This document shows, in pieces, positions 1 through 7,862 of a stretch of DNA of 64,000 nt (positions are counted from its first letter, which is position 1; each line of letters starts with the position of its first letter). The DNA is from Acidovorax benzenivorans (GTDB lineage: Bacteria > Pseudomonadota > Gammaproteobacteria > Burkholderiales > Burkholderiaceae_C): assembly GCF_028680575.1 (NCBI RefSeq), contig NZ_JAPCKI010000006.1:62001-126000 (forward strand), given 5' to 3'. The position numbers and the translations under genes were made by a program. The notes under the pieces are model-generated. The model did not search any database. It saw only the letters and a list, made by a program, of their open reading frames with translations, and was not told the DNA's origin.

Positions 1-204
1 GCGTGGGGCGGCGGCCAGCAAAGCAGCGTCGATACGCTGGCTGCCGGTGGTCAGCACGCCGTCTTTGTCGACGAGGCGCTCGGCCAGCTCGGCGGGCGTC
101 CAGATCACGTCGTCAGGGTTGTCTTCCACATCGAAATATTGGCGCAGGCGGTCCACGATGTCAGGAAAGATCGCGCGGGCGACCAGGATGCGGGGTTTGC
201 TCAT
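1..204 (-). CDS. 2-hydroxyacid dehydrogenase, N-terminal part, cut by window edge
   Basis: The first 68 residues are visible, beginning MSKPRILVARAIFPDIVDRL and including the stretch DKDGVLTTGSQRID. This matches the N-terminal catalytic half of D-2-hydroxyacid dehydrogenases of the glyoxylate/hydroxypyruvate reductase (D-glycerate dehydrogenase) type, which reduce 2-keto acids with NAD(P)H in the cytoplasm. The nucleotide-binding domain and active-site Arg/Glu/His lie outside the window, so the substrate cannot be judged. The ATG at 204 is preceded by AGGAG. The antiporter gene ends 17 bases upstream on the same strand, so the two are probably co-transcribed. Confidence 0.75.
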   Translation of the reverse strand, partial: MSKPRILVARAIFPDIVDRLRQYFDVEDNPDDVIWTPAELAERLVDKDGVLTTGSQRIDAALLAAAPR

Positions 205-221
205 AGCGCTCAAAACTCCTG

Positions 222-1634
222 TCAGCGAAACCAGATGAAAGTCATGACGACAAACAGCGGCACCAGGATGCCACCCGACCACAGCATGTAGCCAAAGAAA
301 CTGGGCATCTTCACGCCACGGTCTTCGGCAATGGCCTTGACCATCATGTTGGGGGCGTTGCCGATGTAGCTGTTGGCACCCATGAACACAGAGCCCGCCG
401 AGATGGCCGCCAGTGTGGGCGCCAGTGTGGTCATGAGTACGGCGGGGTCGCCACCAGCCGTGTTGAAAAACACCAGATAGGTGGGAGCGTTGTCCAGGAA
501 GGAACTGAGCAACCCAGAGGCCCAGAAGTACATGGCCGGGTCGGGTGCGCCATCAGGCCGCGTGACGGCCGCCACCACGGCGCCAAAGGGGCCGTTGACA
601 CCGGCCTTCAACATGGCGATGACGGGGATGATGGTGAGGAAGATGCCCGCAAACAGTTTGGCCACCTCCTGCATGGGGCCCCAGCTGAACTGGTTGTCCT
701 CATGCACCTTTTTCGGCGTGAGGCGCAGCGACACCAGCGCCACCAGGATCAGGCCCACGTCCCGCACGATACCGGGCAAGCCCACTTCGGCCCCGGCAAT
801 GGTGAACGACACGGAGGACTTCCACAGGCCACTGAGCAGCACCAGTACCACCACCACACCCAGCAGGGCAAAGTTGGCCTTGCCGTCAAAACCGACGGCT
901 CGGGTGTCGGGCGTCGGGTCGGCCTTGAGCACCTCTTCACGGCGGTGGTAGTACCAAGAGTCCATCACGAAAAAGATGGCCAGCAGCGCGCCTACCAAGA
1001 ACAGGGTCTCGGGGAAGATGTGGCTCACCGTCCAGAAGAAGTCCACCCCCTTCAAGAAGCCCAGGAACAGCGGCGGGTCACCCAAGGGAGTGAGCGAGCC
1101 CCCGGCGTTGGACACGATGAAGATGAAGAACACCACCACGTGCGCCGTGTGCTTGCGGTTGTCGTTGGCGCGGATCAGAGGACGGATGAGCAGCATCGAC
1201 GCACCCGTGGTGCCCATGACGCTGGCGAGCACCGCACCAATGGCCAGAATGGCGGTGTTGAGCGCCGGGCTGCCGTGCAGGTTGCCCCGGATGTAGATAC
1301 CCCCCGCCACGGTGAACAGCGCGGTGAGCAGGATGACGAAGGGAATGTATTCGGCCACCAGCGCGTGCACAAAACTCGCGCCCGCAGCGCCCGGACCAAA
1401 CACCACCGCAAACGGCAGCAAAAAGGCCAGTGCCCAGCCTGCAGCCACCTTGCCAAAGTGGTGGTGCCAGAAGATAGGCGCCAGCAGCGGCATGAGCGCA
1501 ATCGACAGCAGGATGCCCGCAAAGGGCACGCCCCACAACACAGACAGCGCACTGCCATCGATATCGGCCGCCAGGGCCAGGCCCGGCAACGCCGCCAGTA
1601 GGCCGGCAACCGCCAACCCGCGCGAGAGTTTCAT
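222..1634 (-). CDS. NhaD/CitMHS-type sodium:proton antiporter
   Basis: A 470-residue polytopic membrane protein of the ion transporter superfamily (putative citrate transport / sodium:proton antiporter family). The N-terminus MKLSRGLAVAGLLAALPGLA is a signal-like hydrophobic segment and about ten further hydrophobic stretches follow. Family-typical features are the motif NAGGSLTPLGDPPLFLGFLK in the middle and, near the C-terminus, SSFLDNAPTYLVFFN and GANSYIGNAPNMMVKA, which are the polar re-entrant segments of this fold. The likely role is Na+/H+ exchange or organic anion transport in the inner membrane; sequence alone does not settle which. It lies just upstream of the hydroxyacid dehydrogenase gene. 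Confidence 0.8.
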   Translation of the reverse strand: MKLSRGLAVAGLLAALPGLALAADIDGSALSVLWGVPFAGILLSIALMPLLAPIFWHHHFGKVAAGWALAFLLPFAVVFGPGAAGASFVHALVAEYIPFVILLTALFTVAGGIYIRGNLHGSPALNTAILAIGAVLASVMGTTGASMLLIRPLIRANDNRKHTAHVVVFFIFIVSNAGGSLTPLGDPPLFLGFLKGVDFFWTVSHIFPETLFLVGALLAIFFVMDSWYYHRREEVLKADPTPDTRAVGFDGKANFALLGVVVVLVLLSGLWKSSVSFTIAGAEVGLPGIVRDVGLILVALVSLRLTPKKVHEDNQFSWGPMQEVAKLFAGIFLTIIPVIAMLKAGVNGPFGAVVAAVTRPDGAPDPAMYFWASGLLSSFLDNAPTYLVFFNTAGGDPAVLMTTLAPTLAAISAGSVFMGANSYIGNAPNMMVKAIAEDRGVKMPSFFGYMLWSGGILVPLFVVMTFIWFR

Positions 1635-1660
1635 GATTCTTGTCTCCGTCTCATTGTCAA

Positions 1661-1693
1661 AAACAGGGGGGCGCAGGGCGATGGCCCCTGCGC
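1661..1693 (-). terminator. Rho-independent terminator after pncB
   Basis: An 8-bp stem (1671-1678 paired with 1686-1693, GCGCAGGG/CCCTGCGC) is followed on the minus strand by C-rich bases and TGTTTTT. It starts 8 bases after the pncB stop codon, so it probably ends pncB transcription before the antiporter gene. Confidence 0.6.
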
Positions 1694-1700
1694 AGCGCGG

Positions 1701-2921
1701 TCACACCGGCGAAGGAATGTCGAAGACCTGGCGCAGGTAGGCCAGGTATTTTTCGTCATCGCACATGCCCTTGCCGGGCGTATCGGACAGCTTGGCCACT
1801 GGCTGGTCGTTGCAGCGCGTCATCTTGATGACCACCTGCAGCGGTTCGTGCACGGGCGGGCTGCCCAGGTCGTTGGTCAGGTTGGTACCAATGCCAAACG
1901 CCAGCTGGCAGCGGCCACGGAACTGCTGGTACAGCTCGATGGTGCGCGGCACGGTGAGCGCATCGCTGAAGATCAGCGTCTTGGTCAGCGGGTCCACCCG
2001 GTTCTTGCGGTAATGGTCGAGCAGGCGCTCGCCCCAGGCAAACGGATCTCCACTGTCGTGCCGCGCGCCGTCGAACAGCTTGCAGAAATACAGGTCGAAA
2101 TCGCGCAAGAAGGCGCTCATGCCATACACGTCCGACAGGGCAATGCCCAGGTCACCCCGGTATTCCTTGGCCCACACCTCAAAGCCGAACACCTGGCTGT
2201 CGCGCAGGCGCGGGCCGAGCGCCTGGCAGGCCTGCAGGTATTCGTGCGCCATGGTGCCCAGGGGGGTCACGCCCAGCTTCATCGCATACAACACGTTGCT
2301 CGTGCCCGCAAACTGCCCAGGGCCTGCGGGGGCGCCGGGGCGGCGGTCGCCCGTGCCCAGACGAGCCACCAGCACGCGCAGCACTTCTTCATGCCAGGCA
2401 CGACTGAAGCGGCGGCGCGTGCCGTAGTCGGCGATCTTGAGATCAGACAGGCCCTCGCCCTGCAGCAACGCGATCTTGGCATCGAGCCGGCGGCGGCCTT
2501 CAGGGAAGTCGGGCACCTTCTGCGTGTTGCGAAAGTACACCTCGTTGATGATGGCCAGCACCGGGATCTCGAACAGGATGGTGTGCAGCCAGGGCCCGCG
2601 GATGGTGATATCGATCTCGCCGTTGTGCTGGGGCGTGACGGTGATGTATTTCTCGTTGAGCTTGAACAGCCCCAGAAAGTCCACAAAGTCGCTCTTGATG
2701 AATCGCAGCGACCGCAGGTAGGCCAGCTCGGCATCCTGGAACTGCAGGCAACACAGCGAACGGATTTCGTCGCGGATCTCGTTGGCAAACGGTGCCAGCT
2801 GCACGCCGGGGTTGCGGCACTTGAACTTGTATTCGACCTGAGCCCCCGGAAACTGGTGCAGCACCACCTGCATCATGGTGAACTTGTACAGGTCGGTGTC
2901 GAGCAGGCTGGTGATGATCAT
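1701..2921 (-). CDS. pncB: Nicotinate phosphoribosyltransferase
   Basis: A 406-residue protein that forms nicotinate mononucleotide from nicotinate and PRPP, using ATP, in the NAD salvage pathway. The start [20 protein letters not shown] is the conserved N-terminus of the family. The catalytic-core stretch [20 protein letters not shown] and the later [14 protein letters not shown] and [17 protein letters not shown] segments are also typical, and the length matches bacterial PncB. The frame stays open for 32 codons upstream, but ATG 2921 is chosen because the family alignment begins there and GAGG precedes it. It is transcribed alone, with a terminator just downstream. Confidence 0.95.
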   Translation of the reverse strand: MIITSLLDTDLYKFTMMQVVLHQFPGAQVEYKFKCRNPGVQLAPFANEIRDEIRSLCCLQFQDAELAYLRSLRFIKSDFVDFLGLFKLNEKYITVTPQHNGEIDITIRGPWLHTILFEIPVLAIINEVYFRNTQKVPDFPEGRRRLDAKIALLQGEGLSDLKIADYGTRRRFSRAWHEEVLRVLVARLGTGDRRPGAPAGPGQFAGTSNVLYAMKLGVTPLGTMAHEYLQACQALGPRLRDSQVFGFEVWAKEYRGDLGIALSDVYGMSAFLRDFDLYFCKLFDGARHDSGDPFAWGERLLDHYRKNRVDPLTKTLIFSDALTVPRTIELYQQFRGRCQLAFGIGTNLTNDLGSPPVHEPLQVVIKMTRCNDQPVAKLSDTPGKGMCDDEKYLAYLRQVFDIPSPV

Positions 2922-3114
2922 GGACAGGGCAAGCCTCAGAAACCGCGCACGCGACGCACGCGATGTCCCGGCCGCAGACCGGGCAGCAAAGCCGCAAAGT
3001 GTAGGCCATCGCGGCACTTGGTGCAGGGGGTCGTCGGCAACGTCAGCCAGCGTTCAGCCACAGTCAGCACTTCAGCCGTTTCTGGCCCCGGCGCACATTG
3101 CACCTACGCCATTT

Positions 3115-3131
3115 GCTATCAAATAGATAGC
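3115..3131. repeat. Partial family-B repeat (GCTATC hairpin)
   Basis: GCTATC-AAATA-GATAGC forms a 6-bp perfect hairpin just past the 3' end of the thioesterase gene. The same GCTATC/GATAGC hairpin closes the family-B copy at 60453-60469, so I read this as a truncated member of the family. Confidence 0.5.
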
Positions 3132-3150
3132 TAACATCTACAACCGCCCG

Positions 3151-3633
3151 TCAGCCTGGCATGACCAGCGCTTGCAGCACGGTGCGCAAAGCGTCTGGCA
3201 TGGCCACCGGGCGGCGGGTCTCGCGGTCTACATACACATGGATGAAGTGGCCCGCCGCCGCAGTCAACGGCTCGCCTTGCGCAAACAGGCCCACCTCGTA
3301 GCGCACGCTGGAGCCTCCCAGCCGCGCCACGCGGATACCCGCCTCCACCGTCTGCGGAAACGCCAGCGGCGCGAAATAGTTGCACTGGGTCTCGATCACC
3401 AGGCCAATGGTTTCGCCCGCATGGATGTCGAGCACGCCCTGGTCGATCAGATGGGCGTTCACTGCCGTGTCAAACCAACTGTAGTACACGACGTTGTTCA
3501 CATGGCCATACACATCGTTGTCGGCCCAGCGGGTGGTGATGGGGCGGAACACGCGGTACGCGCTGCGTGGCTGTGGAGCCGGGCGGGCAGGTGCAGAAGA
3601 AGCGCTGGAAGAGGAGCTGGCGGCAGAGGTCAT
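3151..3633 (-). CDS. Acyl-CoA thioesterase, 4HBT/YbgC-like hotdog fold
   Basis: A 160-residue protein. After a low-complexity Ser/Ala/Pro-rich leader of about 24 residues comes the 4-hydroxybenzoyl-CoA thioesterase signature [20 protein letters not shown], with the catalytic Asp and the following GHVNN turn intact. Such enzymes hydrolyse acyl-CoA thioesters in the cytoplasm; the acyl chain preferred is unknown. Its ATG overlaps the stop of the HDAC-like gene upstream (four shared bases, ATGA), which indicates translational coupling. The Ser-rich leader is absent from most family members, so a later start is possible, but no other ATG precedes the domain. Confidence 0.85.
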   Translation of the reverse strand: MTSAASSSSSASSAPARPAPQPRSAYRVFRPITTRWADNDVYGHVNNVVYYSWFDTAVNAHLIDQGVLDIHAGETIGLVIETQCNYFAPLAFPQTVEAGIRVARLGGSSVRYEVGLFAQGEPLTAAAGHFIHVYVDRETRRPVAMPDALRTVLQALVMPG

Positions 3634-4562
3634 GGCCGCACATTCTGCCAGCGCTGGTGGTACTGCCAGGCCACGCGCCAGGTGGTGAGCTGAGCCTGCA
3701 GCGTGTCCTCCAGGTTGTTGCCGTAACCGCCCGCCATCACAAACGCCATGGGGATGCGCCGCTGCCAGGCCCAGTCAAACACCCGCCGGTCGCGGGCCTC
3801 CAGACCATCGTGGCTGATGGCGAGACGACCCAGGCGGTCACCCACATGGGGGTCGGCACCCGCGAGATAAAAAACCAGGTCTGGCTTGCAGCGATGGTCC
3901 AGCGCCTCCAGGGCCTGGTCCAGGGCGTGCAGGTACTCATCGTCAGCACATCCATCCGGCAACTCCACGTCCAGGTCACTGGGCTCCTTGCGAAACGGAA
4001 AATTGCGCGCGCCATGCAACGACAAGGTGAACACGCTGTCGTCGCCCTGAAAGATATGGGCCGTGCCATTGCCCTGGTGCACATCCAGGTCGATCATCGC
4101 CACCTGCAGCGGCGCACCCGCCCCGCCCTGCTGGCGCTCGGCCTGCATCTGCCGGGCGGCCACGGTCACGTCGTTGAATACACAAAAGCCACTGCCCTTG
4201 TCGGCATAGGCGTGGTGGGTGCCGCCTGCCAGGTTGCCCGCCACACCTTCGCGCCACGCAGCGCGGGTGGCCGCCACAGTGGCGCCCACGGAGCGGCGAG
4301 CGCGCTCTGCCATGGCAGGACTCCAGGGAAACCCGATCTCCCGCTGTGCGGCGGGAGCCAGCGTGCCCTGGGCGATGGCGTCGATGTACTGCTGTCCGTG
4401 AACCCGCGCCAGTTCCTCGTCCAAGGCTGGCAGGGCTTCTTGCAACAACACGCCGGGCAGGTGCTGAGCGATCCGGTCACGCAGCATGCGGTACTTGGCC
4501 ATGGGGAAGCGGTGGCCTTCGGGCAAGGGCAACACGAAGTGGTCGGCATAGTAGGCGTGCAT
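3630..4562 (-). CDS. Histone deacetylase/acetoin utilisation superfamily hydrolase
   Basis: A 310-residue zinc amidohydrolase of the arginase/deacetylase superfamily. The visible metal and active-site elements are [19 protein letters not shown] (His-His pair), [16 protein letters not shown] (Asp-x-His zinc ligands) and [13 protein letters not shown] (third Asp ligand). Bacterial members deacetylate acetylpolyamines, small acetylated metabolites or lysines. The substrate here is unknown. The start is ATG 4562 ([17 protein letters not shown]), where the family homology begins; the frame extends 43 codons upstream into the phaP control region without relevant homology. It overlaps the thioesterase gene by four bases, so the two form an operon reading away from phaP. 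Confidence 0.85.
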   Translation of the reverse strand: MHAYYADHFVLPLPEGHRFPMAKYRMLRDRIAQHLPGVLLQEALPALDEELARVHGQQYIDAIAQGTLAPAAQREIGFPWSPAMAERARRSVGATVAATRAAWREGVAGNLAGGTHHAYADKGSGFCVFNDVTVAARQMQAERQQGGAGAPLQVAMIDLDVHQGNGTAHIFQGDDSVFTLSLHGARNFPFRKEPSDLDVELPDGCADDEYLHALDQALEALDHRCKPDLVFYLAGADPHVGDRLGRLAISHDGLEARDRRVFDWAWQRRIPMAFVMAGGYGNNLEDTLQAQLTTWRVAWQYHQRWQNVRP

Positions 4563-4608
4563 GACGCAATTGTGGCAAGCCGGGGATTTCTGGGTGATCG
4601 TGTCTAAT

Positions 4609-4624
4609 TTGCTGCAGTGCAACA
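4609..4624. promoter_or_regulatory. Putative PhaR operator 1
   Basis: TTGCTGCAGTGCAACA lies 9 bases upstream of the phaP -35 box. It is nearly identical to the second site at 4669 and matches the TGC/GCA-rich operator type bound by the PHB-responsive repressor PhaR. The assignment is by motif resemblance only. Confidence 0.55.
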
Positions 4625-4632
4625 AAAAGCCC

Positions 4633-4660
4633 TTGCAATAGCGCAGCAAGTCCCTAAAAT
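4633..4660 (+). promoter_or_regulatory. phaP promoter, sigma70 type
   Basis: TTGCAA (4633-4638) and TAAAAT (4655-4660) are separated by 16 bases and lie about 100 bases before the phasin start. Putative PhaR operators sit on both sides, 60 bases centre to centre, an arrangement suited to strong repression. Confidence 0.6.
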
Positions 4661-4668
4661 TCAACCCA

Positions 4669-4684
4669 TGCTGCACTGCAACAT
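4669..4684. promoter_or_regulatory. Putative PhaR operator 2
   Basis: ATGCTGCACTGCAACA starts 8 bases after the phaP -10 box, so a bound repressor would cover the transcription start. The 14-base core TGCTGCACTGCAAC recurs exactly, in the opposite orientation, at 36939-36952 in front of an SDR gene. Confidence 0.6.
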
Positions 4685-4762
4685 GACTCACTAGGTCAAG
4701 GTCAGCGCAGATGTCTGTGAACCACCCCGGCCCCTTGGGCCCTCATTTTTAGGAGATATGAC

Positions 4763-5311
4763 ATGTCGCTGACCGCAGAACAAATCCTGGCATCCCACAA
4801 GGCCAACATCGAAACCCTGTTTGGCTTGACCACCAAGGCTTTCGAAGGCGTGGAAAAGCTGGTTGAACTGAACGTGACCGCTTCGCGCGCTGCCCTGTCC
4901 GAAGCCGCCAACCACACGCAAGCCGTGTTGGGCGTGAAGGACGCACAAGAACTGCTGGCCCTGCAAGCTGGCCTGTTCCAGCCCCTGGCTGAAAAGACCG
5001 CCGCTTACAGCCGCCACCTGTATGACATCGCTTCGGGCACGGGCGCCGAGTTCGGCAAGGCTTTTGAAGCCCAGGCCACCGACGCACAGAAGGCTTTCAC
5101 CAACCTGGTGGACAGCGCCGCCAAGAACGCCCCCGCCGGTTCCGAAACCGCCGTGGCCGTGATGAAGAGTGCCGTGTCGGCCGCCAACAACGCGTTTGAG
5201 TCGGTGCAAAAGGCTGTGAAGCAAGCGTCTGATGTGGCTGAAGCCAACTTCAACGCTGTGGCCAACACCGCCGCCAACGCTGCCAAGACGGCCGCTCCCC
5301 GCAAGCGTTAA
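4763..5311 (+). CDS. phaP: Phasin, PHB granule-associated protein
   Basis: A 182-residue phasin of the Phasin_2 family, which coats polyhydroxybutyrate granules and controls their number and size. It starts [20 protein letters not shown], continues with the family-typical [20 protein letters not shown] segment, and is almost wholly alpha-helical and Ala-rich with a basic tail (PRKR). There is no signal peptide. AGGAGATATGAC before ATG 4763 gives a strong ribosome binding site. It is a single-gene transcription unit with two PhaR-like operators around its promoter, consistent with derepression when PHB accumulates. Codon choice is strongly biased (AAG, GCC, CTG), as expected for an abundant protein. 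Confidence 0.95.
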   Translation: MSLTAEQILASHKANIETLFGLTTKAFEGVEKLVELNVTASRAALSEAANHTQAVLGVKDAQELLALQAGLFQPLAEKTAAYSRHLYDIASGTGAEFGKAFEAQATDAQKAFTNLVDSAAKNAPAGSETAVAVMKSAVSAANNAFESVQKAVKQASDVAEANFNAVANTAANAAKTAAPRKR

Positions 5312-5369
5312 TCGTCATACTTGCGGTCTGGAGTGCAACCTCTAGGCCGCATCCAGGGAATACCCTGAT

Positions 5370-5488
5370 AATTCAACCCATGCGCTGCTGACCTTGTCTA
5401 CAGCGCCCCAGTTGTCTCCTTGGATCCTCTCGAAACCCCCGTTTCAAGGATCCTTTTAAAGCCCGGTTTTACGACCGGGCTTTTTTTT
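5370..5488 (+). ncRNA. Candidate short RNA downstream of phaP
   Basis: A GATAAT box (5367-5372) and the 14 bases AATTCAACCCATGC (5370-5383) repeat the -10/start region of phaP (4658-4671). Downstream is a 12-bp stem-loop (5422-5453, GGATCCT plus GAAAC pairing with GTTTC plus AGGATCC), then a strong terminator ending at 5488. No convincing reading frame is present. A transcript of about 110 nt with two hairpins would result. No good -35 box is visible, so this could instead be a remnant of a duplicated phaP promoter. From 5489 to 5650 nothing recognisable was found. Confidence 0.25.
5461..5488 (+). terminator. Rho-independent terminator
   Basis: GCCCGGT/ACCGGGC stem (5461-5467 with 5474-5480) followed by eight T residues. 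It ends the phaP transcript or the candidate short RNA. Confidence 0.85.
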
Positions 5489-5650
5489 GGCCACTCCGCT
5501 GCACAGGCTTCCGCGACCAAGGCCGAAGCCACATGCGCGGGCTCCACGATGAGCCCATCTTTCCGGTGCGCTACACAGTCTCCAGACGGTGCCGCGCCCT
5601 TGCGCCACCTCAAATCCAGGCCCCAAATCCGGCCTTCAAATCGGGAATCT

Positions 5651-5672
5651 ATTAAGAATAATTCGCGTTTGC
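5651..5672. promoter_or_regulatory. Putative Fur box
   Basis: The AT-rich sequence ATTAAGAATAATTCGCGTTT, 41 bases before the iron-binding protein gene, resembles the betaproteobacterial Fur box (GAATAATTC-N-CATTTGC type) and stands out from the GC-rich surroundings. Iron-dependent repression of the downstream gene is inferred. Confidence 0.45.
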
Positions 5673-5712
5673 TTTATCATTGGAGCAGTTTCAACCCCGA
5701 AAGATGCAACCC

Positions 5713-6765
5713 ATGTCGAAGACTGTGAAAGCCTTGCTGAGCGCTTGTGCCCTGGCCGCCGCTGCAGGCGCCGTCCACGCCCAGGAACCAGTGGTCAACC
5801 TCTACTCGGCCCGCCACTACTCCACCGACGAAGCGTTGTACACCGGCTTCACCAAGGCCACAGGCATCAAGATCAACCGGGTGGACGCAGATGACGCTGG
5901 CATCCTGGCCCGCCTGAAGGCAGAGGGCGCCGCTTCGCCCGCCGATGTGATCTTGCTGGTGGATGCTGCCCGCCTGTACAAGGGCGAGGTCGATGGTCTG
6001 TTCCAGCCCATCCAGTCCAAGGTGTTGAACGACGCCATCCCCGCCAACCTGCGCAGCCAACCCGCGGCAGACGGCGGCATCTCGTGGTTTGGCCTGTCCA
6101 CCCGCGCGCGCGTGATCGTCTACAACAAGGTCAAGATGCAAAAGGCCGATGTGGACACCTACGAAGAGCTGGGTGACCCCAAGAACAAGGGCAAGCTGTG
6201 CATCCGTTCCGGCTCGCACCCCTACAACCTGAGCCTGTTCGGCGCCGTGACTGAGCATTTGGGCGAACAGAAGGCCGAGGCCTGGCTCAAAGGCATGGTG
6301 GCCAACCTGGCCCGCCCACCCAAGGGCGGCGACACCGACCAGATCAAGGCTGTGGCTGCAGGCGAGTGCGATATTGCCGTGACCAACACCTACTATCTGG
6401 CGCGCATGATGCGCTCGAACAAGCCCGAAGACGTGGCCGTGGTCAACAAGGTGGGCGTGGTGTTCCCCAACCAGGAATCCTGGGGCACGCACCTGAACAT
6501 CGCCGGCGGTGCGGTGGCCAAACACTCCAAGAACCAGGCCAATGCCATCAAGTTCCTCGAATACCTGGCCAGCCCCGAAGCGCAGAACTACTTTGCCAAC
6601 GGCAACAACGAGTGGCCTGCCGCAAAGGGCGTGACGCTGGACAACCCCGCCCTCAAGGCCATGACCGGCGGCAATCCTTTCAAGAGCGAGACCATCCCGA
6701 TCAGCGCGGTGGGCGCCAACACGACCAAGGTGCAGCAGATGCTCGACCGCGTGGGCTTCCAGTAA
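5713..6765 (+). CDS. Fe(3+) ABC transporter substrate-binding protein (FutA/FbpA-like)
   Basis: A 350-residue periplasmic protein. MSKTVKALLSACALAAAAGA followed by VHAQ is a signal peptide cleaved near residue 23. The mature part, VVNLYSARHYSTDEALYTGF and later CDIAVTNTYYLARMM, has the Tyr residues (YSARHY and the YY pair) that bind ferric iron in the FutA/FbpA family. It would deliver iron to an inner-membrane ABC permease, but none is encoded in this window, so it is an orphan here. ATG 5713 was chosen because it begins the signal peptide and has GAAAG 10 bases upstream; ATG 5704 is also possible. A Fur-like box lies upstream and a terminator downstream. Confidence 0.9.
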   Translation: MSKTVKALLSACALAAAAGAVHAQEPVVNLYSARHYSTDEALYTGFTKATGIKINRVDADDAGILARLKAEGAASPADVILLVDAARLYKGEVDGLFQPIQSKVLNDAIPANLRSQPAADGGISWFGLSTRARVIVYNKVKMQKADVDTYEELGDPKNKGKLCIRSGSHPYNLSLFGAVTEHLGEQKAEAWLKGMVANLARPPKGGDTDQIKAVAAGECDIAVTNTYYLARMMRSNKPEDVAVVNKVGVVFPNQESWGTHLNIAGGAVAKHSKNQANAIKFLEYLASPEAQNYFANGNNEWPAAKGVTLDNPALKAMTGGNPFKSETIPISAVGANTTKVQQMLDRVGFQ

Positions 6766-6783
6766 GCCGCCTCTGCCCCCACA

Positions 6784-6809
6784 AGCCCGGCCTGGTCCGG
6801 GCTTTTTTT
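6784..6809 (+). terminator. Rho-independent terminator
   Basis: AGCCCGG/CCGGGCT stem (6784-6790 with 6797-6803) with a run of T, 19 bases after the stop of the iron-binding protein gene. Confidence 0.9.
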
Positions 6810-6841
6810 CGCCTTCGGCATGGCTGGGAGATGCGCCATAA

Positions 6842-6862
6842 TTGACGTTTACGTTAACGTCA
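6842..6862. promoter_or_regulatory. Putative LiuR operator
   Basis: TTGACGTTTACGTTAACGTC is an imperfect palindrome with the TTACGTNAACG core of LiuR, the MerR-family regulator of branched-chain amino acid degradation in proteobacteria. It lies 18 bases before the SDR start codon. The assignment is by motif resemblance. Confidence 0.55.
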
Positions 6863-6879
6863 CTTACTGGAGACAACCC

Positions 6880-7638
6880 ATGGAAATCCAAGGCAAGGTA
6901 TTCATCGTCACAGGCGGCGCTTCGGGCCTGGGCGAAGGCACGGCACGCATGCTGGCAGCCCAGGGTGGCACCGTGGTCATTGCCGACATGCAGGCAGAAA
7001 AAGGCGAGGCCGTGGCCAAGGAAATTGGCGGCGCCTTCGTGAAGTGCGATGTGAGCAACGAGGCCGACGGCCAGGCGGTGGTAGCCAAGGCGGTGTCGCT
7101 GGGCAAACTGATGGGCCTAGTGAACTGCGCTGGCATCGCCCCCGCCGAGAAAACCGTGGGCAAAAACGGCGCACATGCGCTGGCCCTATTCAGCAAGACC
7201 ATCACGGTCAACCTGATCGGCAGCTTCAACATGATCCGCCTGGCCGCCGAAGCCATGAGCAAGAACGAGCCCGAGTCCACCGGCGAACGTGGTGTGTTGA
7301 TCTCCACCGCCAGCGTGGCCGCATATGACGGGCAGATCGGCCAGGCGGCGTACTCGGCGTCCAAGGGTGGCGTGGTGGGCATGACCCTGCCGATCGCCCG
7401 CGACCTGGCGCGCAATGGCATCCGCAACATGACCATCGCCCCCGGTATCTTCGGCACGCCCATGTTGTTCGGGATGCCCCAGGAAGTGCAAGACGCGCTG
7501 GCTGCTGGCGTGCCCTTCCCCAGCCGCCTGGGCACCCCACAGGACTACGCCAAGCTGGTGCGCCACATCCTTGAAAACGACATGCTCAATGGCGAGGTGA
7601 TCCGCCTGGACGGCGCCATTCGCCTGGCCCCGCGTTGA
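6880..7638 (+). CDS. SDR dehydrogenase, HSD10-like 3-hydroxyacyl-CoA dehydrogenase
   Basis: A 252-residue short-chain dehydrogenase. It has the N-terminal NAD-binding motif [11 protein letters not shown], the ADIQ-type acidic residue after beta-2 ([10 protein letters not shown]), the catalytic YSASKGG with an upstream [10 protein letters not shown] Ser, and [11 protein letters not shown]. These match HSD10-type 3-hydroxy-2-methylbutyryl-CoA / 3-hydroxyacyl-CoA dehydrogenases of isoleucine and fatty acid breakdown. The start is ATG 6880 ([13 protein letters not shown]), with GGAGA upstream; the frame extends 20 codons further but would overlap the operator. The LiuR-type site in its promoter supports a branched-chain catabolism role. 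Confidence 0.85.
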   Translation: MEIQGKVFIVTGGASGLGEGTARMLAAQGGTVVIADMQAEKGEAVAKEIGGAFVKCDVSNEADGQAVVAKAVSLGKLMGLVNCAGIAPAEKTVGKNGAHALALFSKTITVNLIGSFNMIRLAAEAMSKNEPESTGERGVLISTASVAAYDGQIGQAAYSASKGGVVGMTLPIARDLARNGIRNMTIAPGIFGTPMLFGMPQEVQDALAAGVPFPSRLGTPQDYAKLVRHILENDMLNGEVIRLDGAIRLAPR

Positions 7639-7667
7639 GCTGAGGCAGGGGTCGAGATTGGCCCTGC

Positions 7668-7735
7668 ATGCTATTTATTTAATAGCTGCTCAGGCATATT
7701 TCTCTAGCGCATAGTGCCTTTTTGGCACAAAGCTC
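7668..7735 (-). repeat. Family-B interspersed repeat, diverged copy
   Basis: Contains TGCTATTTATTTAATAGCTG then CTCTAGCGCATAGTGCC. Read on the minus strand this follows the family order (CTAG-containing inverted arms, then AGCAGCTAT). It lies in the 224-bp gap between the SDR gene and the convergent GGDEF/EAL gene. Confidence 0.6.
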
Positions 7736-7795
7736 GCCCACATGAGGGCCTGGAGAGGTTCCGCCCCCGCCACACACTCTTAGGAATCCGCCCAT

Positions 7796-7827
7796 CCGCC
7801 GCGCTGACAACGCGGCGGTTCTCTTTT
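7796..7827 (+). terminator. Likely terminator of the SDR transcript
   Basis: A perfect 8-bp GC stem CCGCCGCG/CGCGGCGG (7796-7803 with 7811-7818) followed by TTCTCTTTT. It lies between convergent genes; the T-rich tail is only on the plus strand. Confidence 0.6.
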
Positions 7828-7862
7828 GAGGGATTGCCTCGCGGCTTCTCCCGCCCCGCTTC

